DNA of 64,000 nucleotides, taken from contig NC_053134.1 in NCBI RefSeq assembly GCF_010015445.1, positions 9,309,265 through 9,373,264 on the forward strand. The letters run 5' to 3'. The notes below the pieces were generated by a model. That model was not told where the DNA came from and ran no database searches. It worked only from the letters and a program-made list of their open reading frames with translations. The first letter of the stretch is position 1; the number at the start of each line of letters is the position of its first letter. This DNA is from Perca fluviatilis (lineage: Eukaryota; Chordata; Actinopteri; Perciformes; Percidae). Made by a program: the position numbers and the translations under genes. Shown in pieces: positions 39,845 through 51,199 of this stretch.

Positions 39845-40335
39845 CAGTAGTGGAAGAAGTATTCAGAAATATAGTCCTAATCATGTGTCACTGGTTTAAT
39901 CTTTCAGTCATATGCAAAATATAGGATTTTATTAAATATCAAAATCCCTCTTTTCTCTTCATATAACATGTTCAATGACTTATGTTTGAACTCAGGGCGT
40001 CTACAAAAATGTATCCAATCAAATGTGATTTTGAGCGATTAGCTAAGCAGCCGCGTGTCGTGTGGGATGTTTTTTCTTCAAGTGGAGTCAAGGGGGGTGT
40101 CCAAAGATAATATTAATAACTCTTGGGAGGGTAAAACATAAAGTTCAGACCCCCTCCACACCCCAACAATTTTTTTACAATCTCTTACTTAAGAAAAATT
40201 ATCAACACAACAACAACAACAACAAAATACTGTTACAGGTTATACAATCAAAATCCAACTTAAGTAAAAATACAGCAGTATTATTAACAAAAAGTACTCA
40301 AAGAATCATACGTGAAAGTACTCATACATGTGCGT
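39845..40335. mobile_element. hAT-like element of the CAGTGGTGGAAGAAGTA type, degraded
   Basis: Starts CAGTAGTGGAAGAAGTATTC, the same end seen inverted at 33612. Further in, 'ccaacttaagtaaaaatac' and 'gaaagtactcatac' blocks recur. The interior has been replaced or has decayed. Right boundary is approximate. Confidence 0.55.
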
Positions 40336-40409
40336 GAGTTATTATTATACATTTCATAGTACTGTTGTAGCTGGTTTTAACAACTTCATATAGCGATAGG
40401 TAGTTTAGT

Positions 40410-40500
40410 CCAGTGGTTCCCAACCTAGGGGTCGGGGCTCCTCCAGAGGGTCACAACATAAATCGGAGGGGTCGTGAGATGATTAAAGTTCTAATGCACA
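40410..40500 (+). repeat. Fragment of a CAGTGGTTCCCAACC-type repeat
   Basis: 'ccagtggttcccaacctagg' followed by 'ggtcacaacataaatcgg' and 'gtcgtgagatgattaaag', a repeat common in fish genomes by my recollection. A related pair of ends is at 58889-59123. Confidence 0.5.
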
Positions 40501-42044
40501 AATCTGTTTTCATATTTTTGACTTTTCTCTGATATTTCTGTTCTTTTAATATTGTATAGTTTCACCTCTTTGGGTCTTGAACAGTTATTTGAATGAAACA
40601 GCTTTAATCTTTAACAATGTGTTGTATTTTCACAAGATCATCATTATATGTTTTTAATTTGCAAAATTGTCACTATAGCAGCATTTTTAGGAGATCAAAA
40701 GGAGCCTGTCAATCAGTATACCTTCTAATTTATAAATTAAGAATCTGTGCTGTAAAAATGTGATACATAATTGCTTTGGAAGAATCTAAGGATAATTTTG
40801 CAGGTGCAAAAACAATCAATTTCACAGCTGGAGCTGAATCTCATCCTTGTGAAGAAACAAGAAGCAGACACAAGACAGCAATACAAAACAGAAAAGCAAA
40901 AGCAACTGTCACAATGTGGTAAAACACATCATTAAAATGCAGCATGGTGTCAATCCAGCCAGAGTGAAAACAGCTTCTCGCACCTCTAGCTTTTTTGTGT
41001 GTACACATTTCTGGCGTACTGAGCGATCAAACCCTGTGTTGTTGTTTTGATAGCTCACTGAGAAGCAGCGCTGTGGTTTTCTGTAGTTAAACAGTTAAGA
41101 ATTGAACTGAACTTGTAACTTCTCACAGCTCACTGATACCAAGATACAGGGAGATTTGTCACCATAAAAAGCTACATAACCACATGTAGTATTTCCTTAC
41201 ACCAACAAGTGCACAAATAGTTATTTTATGAGGAGAAAAATTGCCTAAAAAAGAGGAATGAATTGGGTAAAATGTGGGGCAATAGGTGCAGGCAGAAGTA
41301 TGGGCTCGGAGCGGAGAGCGGAGTCTGACACTGCAAAGTGCCAGTGGGAGTCAGACAATTAGGATGGAAGTAAGGGCCGCAGAAGAGGCCAGGCATGAGT
41401 CAGACAGTAGTCTTTGGTGAAATTGACAGAGAGGGCGGAACAGAGTAGGAAGAAGTGGATTGGTGAGAAGAGTGTGTGTGTATTTGTGTGGAGGAAGTGA
41501 TAATGAGAACAGGGGAGGCCGGAGTTCACGGGAGTAAGTGCCACCCCAGTCTCCAGGCTGAAATGCAAAGAAACTTGAATGAGGACCAGAGAGCAACGGT
41601 GTGTGTAAGAACAAGAGTGTGCTAATGTGTTTTTTGGGGGAGGCTTCAGTGTCATTACTCAGGGATTAGTGCTTCCTTTTTTGGACTGATTAAATGCTGT
41701 TTCCTAAATCATTACAGGACAAGAATGGTAGTGGTGAACAGAGAATGAGAGAGGCGAGAGAGGAACAAAGAGAATAAGGAATTCAACGAAATAGAGGATG
41801 GCGATGTTAATAGAAAGCCTGCGAAATAAATTTACTTCACAAACCAGCGTCCTAAAGCTGTTCTTTGCAGGATTAACTGTGTCCTTTAAAAGTCTACCGA
41901 AAATGGGATATGTTGACAATAAGAACAATAAATATAAGCTATGATTCACTATGGGGTGTAACTTAAAAATCCAACCAATAAAGTCATCTAAAGGTTTTTA
42001 ATAATCTAGCCTTCCTTTACGTCTTAGCAAATCTAAGTGCCTTT

Positions 42045-42236
42045 CTCTCCATAGCTCATCCGGCTACTGTATTTTACAAGGACACCGTCGCTGAAACCGG
42101 GGCTATGCGCCACCCAAGACGATTGTAATTGGTTAAAAGAAATACAAACAAGCTAGAGCGTTTTTTTTCTCCTACACCATTATGTTAACTCGTGCAGCCA
42201 GACCATACTCCAGCGTTGTGGTCTGGCAATGCAAAA
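42045..42236 (-). mobile_element. Family B element, inverted fragment
   Basis: Read on the minus strand it gives 'ttgcattgccagacca', 'ggagaaaaaaaacgctc', 'ttttaaccaattacaatcg' and 'tcttgggtggcgcatagc', matching 22918-23290 and 30409-30858 in order. Truncated at the end opposite the GCATTGCCAGAC terminus. Confidence 0.65.
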
Positions 42237-42460
42237 TATTTTCCCAATGTTTCTTGTCTAACTGTATTATATATCACCAATAAAGGCTAAAAAAGATTAA
42301 ATAAAAACCTAAATAAGAAAAATGATTGATCAGTCATTGTATTTTTCCGGCAGCACATTCATATTTCAAAAGGAATTCCATCACATTACCGAAGGAATGA
42401 TACAATTTCCGCTGCAAGTATTTATTCTTCTTTATTAATAAACTGTTGAATATTTGTTCA

Positions 42461-42627
42461 ATTAAAGGGTTACTTTGCTGATTTGAATCCAGATGATGCA
42501 AAACGGGGATCTCGGTGGACCTCCGCTGCTCCGCTCCGCGGGGAGCTCAAACACCATTCATGTGCACACACTGCCCACACTAAGATGACACAGAGCTGGT
42601 TTAAAATTGGCAAAGTATCCCTTTAAT
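42461..42627. mobile_element. 167-bp MITE with ATTAAAGGGTTACTTTGC ends
   Basis: Left end ATTAAAGGGTTACTTTGC; right end inverse of ATTAAAGGGATACTTTGC (17 of 18). The centre has a GC-rich palindromic stretch ('ctccgctgctccgctccgcg'). No coding potential. Confidence 0.75.
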
Positions 42628-42639
42628 CTTTCTCTCTAT

Positions 42640-42850
42640 AAAATATCAGAAAATAGTAAAGAATGCCCATTAGCGGCCAAAACCCAAAGATGTTAAATTT
42701 ACAGTGATAAAAAAGACAAAAGCACCAACATCTTCACATTTAGGAAGCTAGAACCAGTGAGTGTTATGTTAATGAGTAGAAGTTACTCGATTCATTGATA
42801 ATCAACATTTTTGTGGAACTATTTTTAAATAAAATAGTAAATATCTAATT
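42640..42850. repeat. Dispersed repeat family C (CGATTAATC type), fragment
   Basis: 'ctataaaatatcagaaaata', 'acatcttcacatttaggaag' and 'ttcattgataatcaac' match, in order, a repeat whose other pieces are at about 4590-4900, 15490-15765, 16495-16660 and 58735-58850. Diverged, non-coding. Confidence 0.55.
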
Positions 42851-42851
42851 T

Positions 42852-43206
42852 TAAAGATTTAGTGCGTAACTTTTTGATATTAATGAACGTCCATTACGTT
42901 CAAGCTATTGACAAATGAGTTGCTACAAAGCTAATTAAGACTATGAGCACCACAAAACTCTCTGTATTTCTCAGTATGGCTATGTTCAGAAGATTGTGTC
43001 GTTGCGCAGAAACTCTACAGACCTCTTCTGAAGAGTCCATGTTTTTTAATCCTCTGTGTCCTCCTTGGCTACTAGCAACTGCGTGGGGGAGGAGTGGGGG
43101 CTGTGCGCAATCACGGAAGGCTATCATGTGGACGCGCCGACAGTGTTGTCGTCATTACTTAGAATTCGTCACAGGGGCGACAGAAACTACGCACTATAGC
43201 TTCAAA
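42852..43206. mobile_element. About 355-bp inverted-repeat element (AGTGCGTA ends)
   Basis: Left end 'ttaaagatttagtgcgtaac'; the inverse of the right end reads 'tgaagctatagtgcgtagtt'. The interior is GC-balanced and carries an overlapping open frame on each strand that I take to be chance. Non-autonomous DNA element by structure; superfamily not assigned. Confidence 0.6.
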
Positions 43207-43284
43207 GGAAACCTTTTTGTAATCACAATGGTGAACAAAACAAAATAAAAAAGCCACATGTCAACTACATTCATGTTTGCTCAC

Positions 43285-43477
43285 CTGCTGCCTGCACCCT
43301 CCTCCTGATGACCAGATTCACTTGGCCGTTTCGGGCCGCTCCGTGCATCAAGTCAATGACATATCTGTGCGGCTTCCCCACAACTGGGATCCCGTCCACA
43401 AACAGCAGCTCATCACCGGGCCGCAAGCGCCCATCAAGATCTGCCGGACTCTTCTCGATGATGGCCCCGATCAAGAT
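43285..43477 (-). CDS. magi2: magi2 exon: PDZ4, second part
   Basis: A 193-nt exon (phase 0 start, phase 1 end) encoding ILIGAIIEKSPADLDG, then RLRPGDELLFVDGIPV and GKPHRYVIDLMHGAARNGQVNL, finishing with a basic strand IRRRVQAAG. This completes PDZ4, including the helix alphaB that lines the peptide groove, with His at the position typical of class I PDZ domains (GKPHRYVIDL). Donor gtgagc. The 3.5-kb intron on its downstream side holds a dense stack of mobile-element remnants. Confidence 0.95.
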
Positions 43478-43803
43478 CTGTTATTACACGTAGACTGTTA
43501 TATACAGGAAGTACAGGTCCAAATAAATGGCTTGAGATGCTGGAGTAGAATCTGTGAGTGTCACATGCAGTGGGTGTTAAGGTGGTTGTTATACTGGTAC
43601 ATAAATAGCTCAATTACATGATTGAAATATTGTTTTGTTACTTTGACACACAGCAAAAGACACCAAAGCAGCCAGCACTCTCTCAGGGGTCAAAGGTCAG
43701 GGGTTAGGTGTACACAGTGTGTGTGTAGTGGGTTAGATAGGAGAAAATGACAGGGTTCCACGCCCATCGCCATACGAGCCTTCTCACACGTCTCCGGACT
43801 CAC
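43478..43803 (-). other. magi2 intron inside PDZ4 (326 nt)
   Basis: Short intron without recognised repeats. A false continuation of the PDZ4 frame runs into it from 43804 downwards but is cut by the donor gtgagt. Confidence 0.8.
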
Positions 43804-43895
43804 AGGCTGCCCTGCCTCGTCCCCGCCCAGCACCCGGAAACCGAAGCCGGACTTCTGTCTGCGCAGGTGCACCTCTATGTCCTGATACTCTGCTC
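43804..43895 (-). CDS. magi2: magi2 exon: PDZ4, first part
   Basis: A 92-nt exon (2 nt completing Gly, then 30 codons, phase 0 end). It encodes AEYQDIEVHLRRQ followed by the ligand-binding loop SGFGFRVLGGDEAGQP. This is the betaA-betaB half of PDZ4; MAGI2 uses the same break, after the GQP triplet. Acceptor ttgcttcag, donor gtgagt. A 326-nt intron separates it from the second half of the domain. Confidence 0.95.
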
Positions 43896-44004
43896 CTGAA
43901 GCAACACGACCACAGACATCACGAAAAGTCTTTTACGTTATATTGTTTTTCATGAGCGGTTTATTTTTTTTTTAACAGTGTCTCTGTAGAGATGAGGTTT
44001 TTAC

Positions 44005-44046
44005 CTGAGGAGTCCACAGGAAAGACTGCCCTTGTTTGGCCTGGTT
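44005..44046 (-). CDS. magi2: magi2 42-nt cassette-like microexon before PDZ4
   Basis: A 42-nt exon encoding 14 residues, split-codon phase 1 on both sides, so including or skipping it keeps the frame. With the neighbouring bases it reads QPGQTRAVFPVDSSG; the final DSSG matches the segment ahead of PDZ4 in MAGI2. The acceptor is preceded by a near-pure pyrimidine run (T-rich, then ctag) and the donor is gtaaaa, weaker than the other donors of the gene. The intron to the next exon is only 109 nt. A 14-residue alternative segment at this place is, from memory, a known isoform difference in mammalian MAGI2, so alternative use here is plausible. Confidence 0.88.
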
Positions 44047-47000
44047 CTAGAAAAAAAAAAAAGATGCAGGAAGAACCCATGAACATCAACAAATGTAGTC
44101 CATACACAGACACCCACAAAGGCACACATACACAGACAGCACACCGGCAAACGCACATTCTCCCACAAAGGCTAGAAGAAGGCAGAAAGGCCCTGCTTCA
44201 GCATTAATGTCAGCGCAGAATTTCAGCATCATCCATAAAAGTCAGGAAGTGCTTACAGCGTGTAATATACCCGTCCATTATTTACGGTGTGAGGTGGGAT
44301 GCAAGCACTGATCTGCAATCAGGGACTTCTCACAACACTATGATCTGCAAAGTAGCGAAATGAAATCAACCGCAGACAAGTGGCTGCAAATGAAAAATTG
44401 ATTCCAATTGTAACTGTTTTAATCACACTGAGCGCTCTGCTGGGACTCAGCAAGAAGAAGGGAGAAAGAAAATCACCACTAGACAAGAGGAGTGACATAT
44501 CTGTTTCCACAGAAACGACAGAGTGCATCTTATTGAGATTCAGCTGGTTTTGCTGGTAAACACAGGTGAGTAACCATGCAAATATTTTAAACCATGCTTT
44601 TTGCAGTCAGAAATCACGTCAAAGTGATTTGAAGATAAATATATTTCTTTTAAAAGGCAAAAAGAAACTATATTGACAAAATGATCACACCTCAAGGTCT
44701 TTTTAATAGAGGTTCTGAACTTTCGATCATATCTCATTTTAATCATCAGATGTAGTTTGCTCAATTGTCAAGATTTGTAGATTGTTCAATTGTCCATTTT
44801 TCTCTGAGTGCACAGTCTCGTCCTTCTGAATGTATGACATGTGTGAAGCACAGCTTGCATACAAATGAAAAAAACTCTTGTGTCACTTTTCGTTTCTATA
44901 GTAATTTATGACATTTTGGTCTAATCAAACTACCGTATATCAGAAAAAAAAGGTTAGACATTACAGCTGTTTATACACAGTTTGTAGTTCAATTATTAAC
45001 ACAATTTAAGCCAACAGTCAAATTACACACCTTAAGAAAAGACAACCATCCAGGTTAATTAGGTAAAGACAGCATTTTGTTCTTAAAAACATCACACTAT
45101 TGCCACCATAATCAATTCTACAATTTGTTTTATAAAAATGGATATAAATTGTAAGATGTGTGTATTTTCTCAAAGTGTTTCATTCACCAATTTGTGTGGT
45201 GGTCCTCTAATTGGATAATTAGATAATTATATCTGCTGTTGAAGATGGAAAGGTCCAGAACAGCTACTAAATGGACTTTAAGATGAGACTGGTTTGTAAA
45301 CAGCTATTTCCAAGGAAACCCAAGGCCAAAAAATTCCACTATTTCTTAAAAACATCCGCGCAGAAATCTATGGAGACCGTAATGAAGTGCTTGTTTCAAC
45401 AGCTGCATTAACCAGGGTTGATACTTTATGAAAATACTGACTTGATACTCCTGCCAGCTCTCTCAATGCATCTTTCTCTGCATCATGAGGGAACATTTAA
45501 AGGGTTAGTTCACCCAAACAAAAAACAAACATTTCTTTCTCACTTACCTCTTGTAGTATCTAGCCATGCAGATAGTTTGAATCTGTCTCTGAAAAATCTG
45601 CCACCCACAATAGCCACATCTGTTTCCAAAATCAATGTCCTGTTATTCTGGATAATCCACAGATAACACTGTAAACCGTTTTAATAGGGACTATTTCGCC
45701 AGTAGAAAGTAGTTTCCACAAAAACAAAATCCAAAACTATCTATCACTAGAGGCAGTGAGAAGGAAGGTTTTTTTTTGTAGTTTGTGCAACATGACCCTT
45801 TAAGCAAATATATTTACATAAATGCTGACAATCTATTAAGAAAATTAAAATGAACCAACATTAGCAGAGTTTGCTCACAGTGCTCCACCATGAGGCCAGT
45901 AGCCTGGGCTTGTGATGCTGCCAAAAAGGTCACACCCTGCTTCACCCACACCAGGGAGAGCAGCAAATGGAGCATTAAATAAAAATCTGTCTATTCCCTG
46001 CTGAGCCTCACCACAACCAACCCCTGACCTTTATTGGAAGGAAGACAACAGTAAATGTTACACTGTTAATCACTGTATCCACGGCCGAAGAGGAGGGTGA
46101 GACGATGATTGATACAGGAAGACCGATAAGGTTTGATAAGGAGACTTTCTGACAGCCACATCCATGTCAGCCATGGCCTCCTCAACAAAAAAAAAACAAG
46201 AAACCTCCAAGAGAGTCCCACTCATGCTGACACACCATACACACAAAACAAGACATTCATTTTTTTTTTTATATATTTATGGCTGCTATTAACGTCTGAA
46301 CGTCACCAGACATACACGGGGCAGTAACTACCTCTGAGCACACTAAGGTCATGTCATCAATATTCATGTGTCCCTGTGTTAATAAGGTTTTATTAAAAAA
46401 ATGTCTACTATTAATTAAATTAAAAGCTTACATATGATGGTTATTTAATAAGATAATTCCAGTAATTCTAGACTCAAATTTGACTACTTCTAGGCAGGCC
46501 ATTGAGGACACCGAGGTCATATCCTCACAATTTCTCTGGGAATTTGGGGGTTTTAGCAATCTGTGAGGAGGTTATACTACACATAAAAACTCAAACATGG
46601 TTTGGTATTTTAATGACAATATTAGTAGACTCATTATATTTGAATTTGACAACTTTTAGGCTAATAAATAAAAGATTCACCAGGACTTATTCCAGGCAAT
46701 GTGGAGAAGGCTTTGATTCTGCATTATAGCATTTAGACCATGTTGGAAATCACAATTTAATAAATTAAAATAACTTAAATAAAGACCTGCATTTAAAATA
46801 TTTTCCGACAGGGGTGCGTTGTGGTGACTTGGACTCAGGACTTCAGTATTTCTGAAATCCTCGCTACAGCCCTGCTTATACATAGACCCATAAAAAAGCA
46901 AATATACTAGTTTCTACTGCCAAAAGGTCCAACAGGGCATTATATTTTTTTATGATGCATCCTGATGATATCATAACAAGAAGAAATGACTTTTTCCACA

Positions 47001-47564
47001 TTTTACAAGTCAGAGGATGGCAATATTGCTGGCACTAAAGCACGTCATAAAAAAATCAGCTACTGCGTGGACTGTTTATTCATGAACACATCTCCGTTTA
47101 TGATGTGACCTAGCAGGATCTCAATGTCTGGATGTAAAGATCCTTCCAGTCAGTAAAAAGACTGTTAAGTGAAGACAGGTTTTGTTTGTGTTTGTGTTTG
47201 TGTTGGCCTGTGTGCGCATTTACAGTAACAAGAGAAGATCAAATGGCATAATATGAGGAATTAGTATCTGCAGATGCTAATAGGCGAAACGTCTGATGAT
47301 TGTGTAAAGCTGAGGTATTTGGGCTGAACATTCCGCAACAGATCTTTCAGTTTGATTGAGAAAGGCCAGCTCATTTGAACACGCTTTTCAAGTTTTCTGT
47401 AAAGCTTCCAAAGTGAACAACAACAAAGAATCTGTGACTCAGTGTGTGTGTGTGTTTGTGAGAAAAAGAGTGATGAATCTTCAGTACTCCACCTTCCAAT
47501 GCGGAGTCCATCTTTCTTCAGTGCTAGAGAGAAGTGTTTGTCACAATGCTACTCTGGTACTTAC
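44047..47564 (-). other. magi2 intron (3.5 kb)
   Basis: AT-rich. Contains a degraded inverted-repeat element (about 45497-45804) and little else recognisable; a GT-rich patch at about 47180-47205 and 47443-47458. Confidence 0.65.
45497..45804. mobile_element. Degraded MITE-like repeat (AAAGGGTTAGTTCACC end)
   Basis: Left 'ttaaagggttagttcaccca'; right 'catgaccctttaagc', the inverse of an AAAGGG end. Body about 300 bp, non-coding. A different element with a related end, 'ttaaaggaatagttgggc', is at 55813. Confidence 0.45.
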
Positions 47565-47772
47565 GCCTACTCTCATAGATAGCCCTGGACTTCTCATAAA
47601 GGTCATAAGGGTCTGGTTTAGCCAGGGCCAAGGCCTCGGAGGCTGAGTCTGGGACAGAGGCCCTGTGGAGATGGTGTGTTGGGAAGGGGGCGTTGTGGGG
47701 AATAACGGGGGCTGACAGGCTGGTCTGAGCAGGGCTGCCCTGGCCCTGCTGGGACTCCCACTGCTCCAGCAC
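47565..47772 (-). CDS. magi2: magi2 exon: linker between PDZ3 and PDZ4
   Basis: A 208-nt exon (phase 0 start, phase 1 end), acceptor gctttacag, donor gtaagt. It begins VLEQWESQQGQGSP, carries TSLSAPVIPHNAPFP and ends PDPYDLYEKSRAIYESRR. The YEKSRAIYES motif just ahead of PDZ4 is a strong MAGI2 signature. No folded domain is expected; the stretch is Pro/Ser/Ala-rich and probably flexible. Residues near the middle (SASEALALAKP) differ from what I recall of the mammalian protein, as is usual for this linker. Confidence 0.94.
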
Positions 47773-50024
47773 CTGTAAAGCACAGTGGCATGACGGGTCA
47801 ATATTTCACTACCACCTTTCCCACTCCTGACACTCGATTTTTAGCCTGGTAACCATGATAACAACACTAAAAACTGAACAGAGTTTGCTTTATTGACTTT
47901 TGACGGTTCGCTAATCCCCACCGCTCTTAGTTACTGTAACTACTCCTGTCAAAGCTTTAGTTCGCGCACAGCACACATGCAGTTCACGATGATAATAGTG
48001 GCAAATGTATCACTCAAAATTTGCAGTAATATTTTAAACTTTGGGTCTTCCATTACAGAGGTAGACAAAAGCAGGCTTCTCATTTTTGGCTGAAATGATG
48101 ACTATTCCTAGTTTTATCAGCCGCAGCTAGCTCCATAAGCTTATGTTATCGCTAAAATTGATGTTTGAATTGAATGTTTCCAGTGGTTTAGTTTAAAAAT
48201 TAAAAACCTGTAAAATTACCTCAAATATGCACGAGGCTAATAATCGAGGCTAAAGGTTGCGAGAAAAAAAAAAAAAACACCATTCTCACCAGCTGATGAG
48301 CCATAAAAGATGGAAATAAAGACACAGCACTGCTCTTGTATGAAGCTAGTTAGCCCCCCAATAGTTAACAGTATTGTTAATAAAAATTTAATTCAAATAA
48401 TATCAATTTTAACATAATCCTCAGATGATTTGGATGTTCATTATAGAAAAAGAATTATAGTAATAGTAGATTTATGATATAATGTTTGTATTTTTAAACA
48501 GCACAAATCATTTTTACTAGAAAAAAGGACTTGAGGATGAGTAAATGCAGGGGTTGGCAAACGTGATGCTATTTTATACTAGCTTGGCTGTAGTTTCAAC
48601 TCCCCCAAACCGAATAAAGAGCAGGACAGAGCCGCTAACGTTAACCCAAACTCTGATATACTAAACAGATATTTTTTTTAACGTAACCTGTAGCCCCACG
48701 TACTGCTAGTATCGTGATATAGTTAGCTAATTGATTGGAAGAATGCGGAGAAATCCAATGCTTGACAGCTTAGGTACGGTTGCAAAGTTATGATTGGACA
48801 ATTGCCTGTTAGGGGGAGGGGTTTGGCGAATGATCAATTCATGCTAGAAAGAGTGGAAGCCACACAGTTAGTGAGGTTAGTAGTTAAAACAAGCAAAACA
48901 ATTCCAGCCTCTATTTGCCATATACATCTCAGTGTATATCAATGATGTGGATAATAAGAGGATAATATATAGTCGCACAGATAAATATGGCCTTATTTTG
49001 GATGGGTGACAGCAAAAAGAAAATCATTTTCAAATTATCCTATTGGTCAGTGCATTGGCTACTCTTTTTTTTTTTTTTTTTTACAAAGTATTACTTTGTA
49101 AATTATACCCAATGTACATGCTACATCCCAGAACACATTTTAAAATGTGCTGTCAAGTGTTTAAGGTGACACCAGCAGCTTTGACAACGCCAGTCAATCA
49201 GAGTGTCAGCCTTGATGTGTCAGATAAGTCAGGCCGCTTAAGTCACAGCATTGCACTAAGCAGATAGCCAGTATGACATGTTGACATGTCAGACAGTGTG
49301 AGAGACGGAACCGGGAGGGAGCGACAAGCCTTTTTTGAAACGGAGATGGCGAGACTGGCTGCATATGGCACGCTTTAATATGGAGAATTACAGGGCATCT
49401 GGTTCAAGATGCACCGAGAATAAATATCAGCTGCATAAAAGCTCCGGGACAGAATCAAAAGTCTTTCCATTCTTTGAGGTTTCATTTGCGTCTGCTATTG
49501 ATGTGAAGCACGAATGCACGGCGCAGGCTGCTGAGACTGGGGATCTTGTTAAGGCTGAGATTAGACTACTGCATCCTGATCTCTCTTTCACTTTCTCTCC
49601 GTTTGATTAGGACTGCTGAAGCAAACACACTCTGGCTAATAATCTAGCTGGTCAGATGAATAGGGACACAGGCAGGTCTTTACAAGACAACATTATGGAA
49701 TAAACTGCACATGCTCCAGCATTGAGTAGCTGTTACGTACAGTATTGGATTTAACAGACAAATGTTGATAAGCTCATTTGCAAACGAAACTCTCAGGAGC
49801 TGCAGGCTGAGCTCAACTGTAGGTCGATATGACAATTAGGCGATTCCCTGTTCTTCCCTTATTAGTCAAATTCCTCCATATTCCATACTCATAGCTGCAA
49901 TAGTCTTCTTGTAACAAATGATACCCAATTAAACTGAGACTGAACTGTGGTGTGCAGGGGTTTAGCAGCTGGGGGAGAGGGGCAGGGCGGGGTGGGGCAG
50001 CCAACAAATGAACACTGGGGGGGT

Positions 50025-50093
<69 letters not shown>

Positions 50094-51167
50094 AGGCTCT
50101 GCATGCCGTCTGATACTTTGCGCCTTTTCCTCAGAGCTCAGAATTACTATTATTCTGAGGGAAATGGAGGTGACTGATTAAATCGAGAGGAAGCAGAAAT
50201 GATGAACAATGAGTAAAATTTCAAGGGACAAGTGCTACACAGTGGGGGGTTTCTTGTGTTGTTAGTTGTGATCTGGAATGAGGACAACATGAGCTGGGGT
50301 CAGGGGCTGGTCAGAGCAGCGCTGGGAGGAAGTCCAGGCATGAAATGGATTACACACATAGTCGCACAAAGAGAAAAAAAGAAAGATGGGCAGAAACAAC
50401 TCGTGTGCAGGCGTATAAGTGTGACAAATGCACATAAAGACAAAGTGAATCTGATCAAAGAGCATGTTTGGTGGATTGAGTTTTTAGTGTGCCCAGTGAC
50501 AGCATATGATACTTGTAACTATAATAAGAGTATTTATGGTGGCGGAGGAAGCAGAAGAGGCTGAATGCGAGTTTGGAGAGATACCACATGAGGGCTTTTG
50601 CTTAATGTGACAAAGGGAAATAAAGGCACGGTAAAAGATAAATGACCAGAGAGTAAGCGTAGGGTAGTATGAAAGAGCAAAAAAGCCTTCAAAAAATCTG
50701 AAAGATTGCAAAAATAAACGAGGGATGAATGCATATGGGCCATGCCAAAACAGTTAGAACAGAGGCTTAGAAGCACTATAGTAGTAGCATAATTCAAATG
50801 CCCGTAGTGTGGATAACCCTGATGGCACTGTGCCAGTTTATGAATTAGCTTTGACTTGCAGGATGAAGAGACGAGTGATGTTATGAGCGGGCCACTTGAC
50901 CTTTTCTTATCCAAATATCAAGGGCTAGCTGTTGTAAAAGCCAAGGACATATAGTGAATCATCAGTAGAGTTAGTACGTCAAGGGAGGGATTGAAAAGTA
51001 ATTTCTAGATCTTTCAAATGTGTAAAATAAAAGATTAAAGTTATTCTGATTAGCACATACAGTATGCACACTGCAGCCATTGGTACTAAAGTGAAGATCT
51101 ACTGTATATTAATGATTCAAAAGCAGAAATGGGGACAGTCCGAGTTTTGGAGGCTGGTGCATGTTAC
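47773..51167 (-). other. magi2 intron (3.4 kb)
   Basis: Contains a 65-bp GA repeat (50027-50091) and unique-looking, GC-balanced sequence at 49170-49640. No exon is seen. Confidence 0.65.
50027..50091. repeat. (AG)n microsatellite, 65 bp
   Basis: Uninterrupted AG on plus, CT on the magi2 strand, inside an intron and far from exons. Confidence 0.97.
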
Positions 51168-51199
51168 CTGCTTAGGGGTCTTCCAGGGTGAATAGTGAC
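51168..51199 (-). CDS. magi2: magi2 32-nt microexon (SPWKTPK segment)
   Basis: A 32-nt microexon between a tgcag acceptor and a gtaaca donor. The first two bases complete a Gly codon begun in the PDZ3 exon; the remaining ten codons read HYSPWKTPKQ and end in phase 0. MAGI2 proteins carry a closely matching SPWKTPK stretch directly after PDZ3, which is the main reason for the call, together with exact phase agreement on both sides. The exon is flanked by a 10.6-kb and a 3.4-kb intron. Because it is not a multiple of three, skipping it alone would shift the frame, so it is expected to be constitutive. Confidence 0.9.

Larger units (their letters stand above)
39802..43284 (-). other. magi2 intron between PDZ4 and PDZ5 (3.5 kb), mobile-element rich
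   Basis: Contains, from low to high coordinate, an hAT-like element with ends at about 39845 and 40335, a 'ccagtggttcccaacc' repeat (40410-40500), a unique-looking block near 41260-41650, family B inverted (42045-42236), a 167-bp MITE (42461-42627), a family C repeat (42640-42850) and another inverted-repeat element (42852-43206). No exon is seen. Confidence 0.75.

Noticed and set aside
43690..43872. Extension of the PDZ4 frame below 43804
   Set aside because: The frame stays open into the intron, but the donor gtgagt at 43803 and the matching acceptor at 43478 show the coding part ends at 43804.
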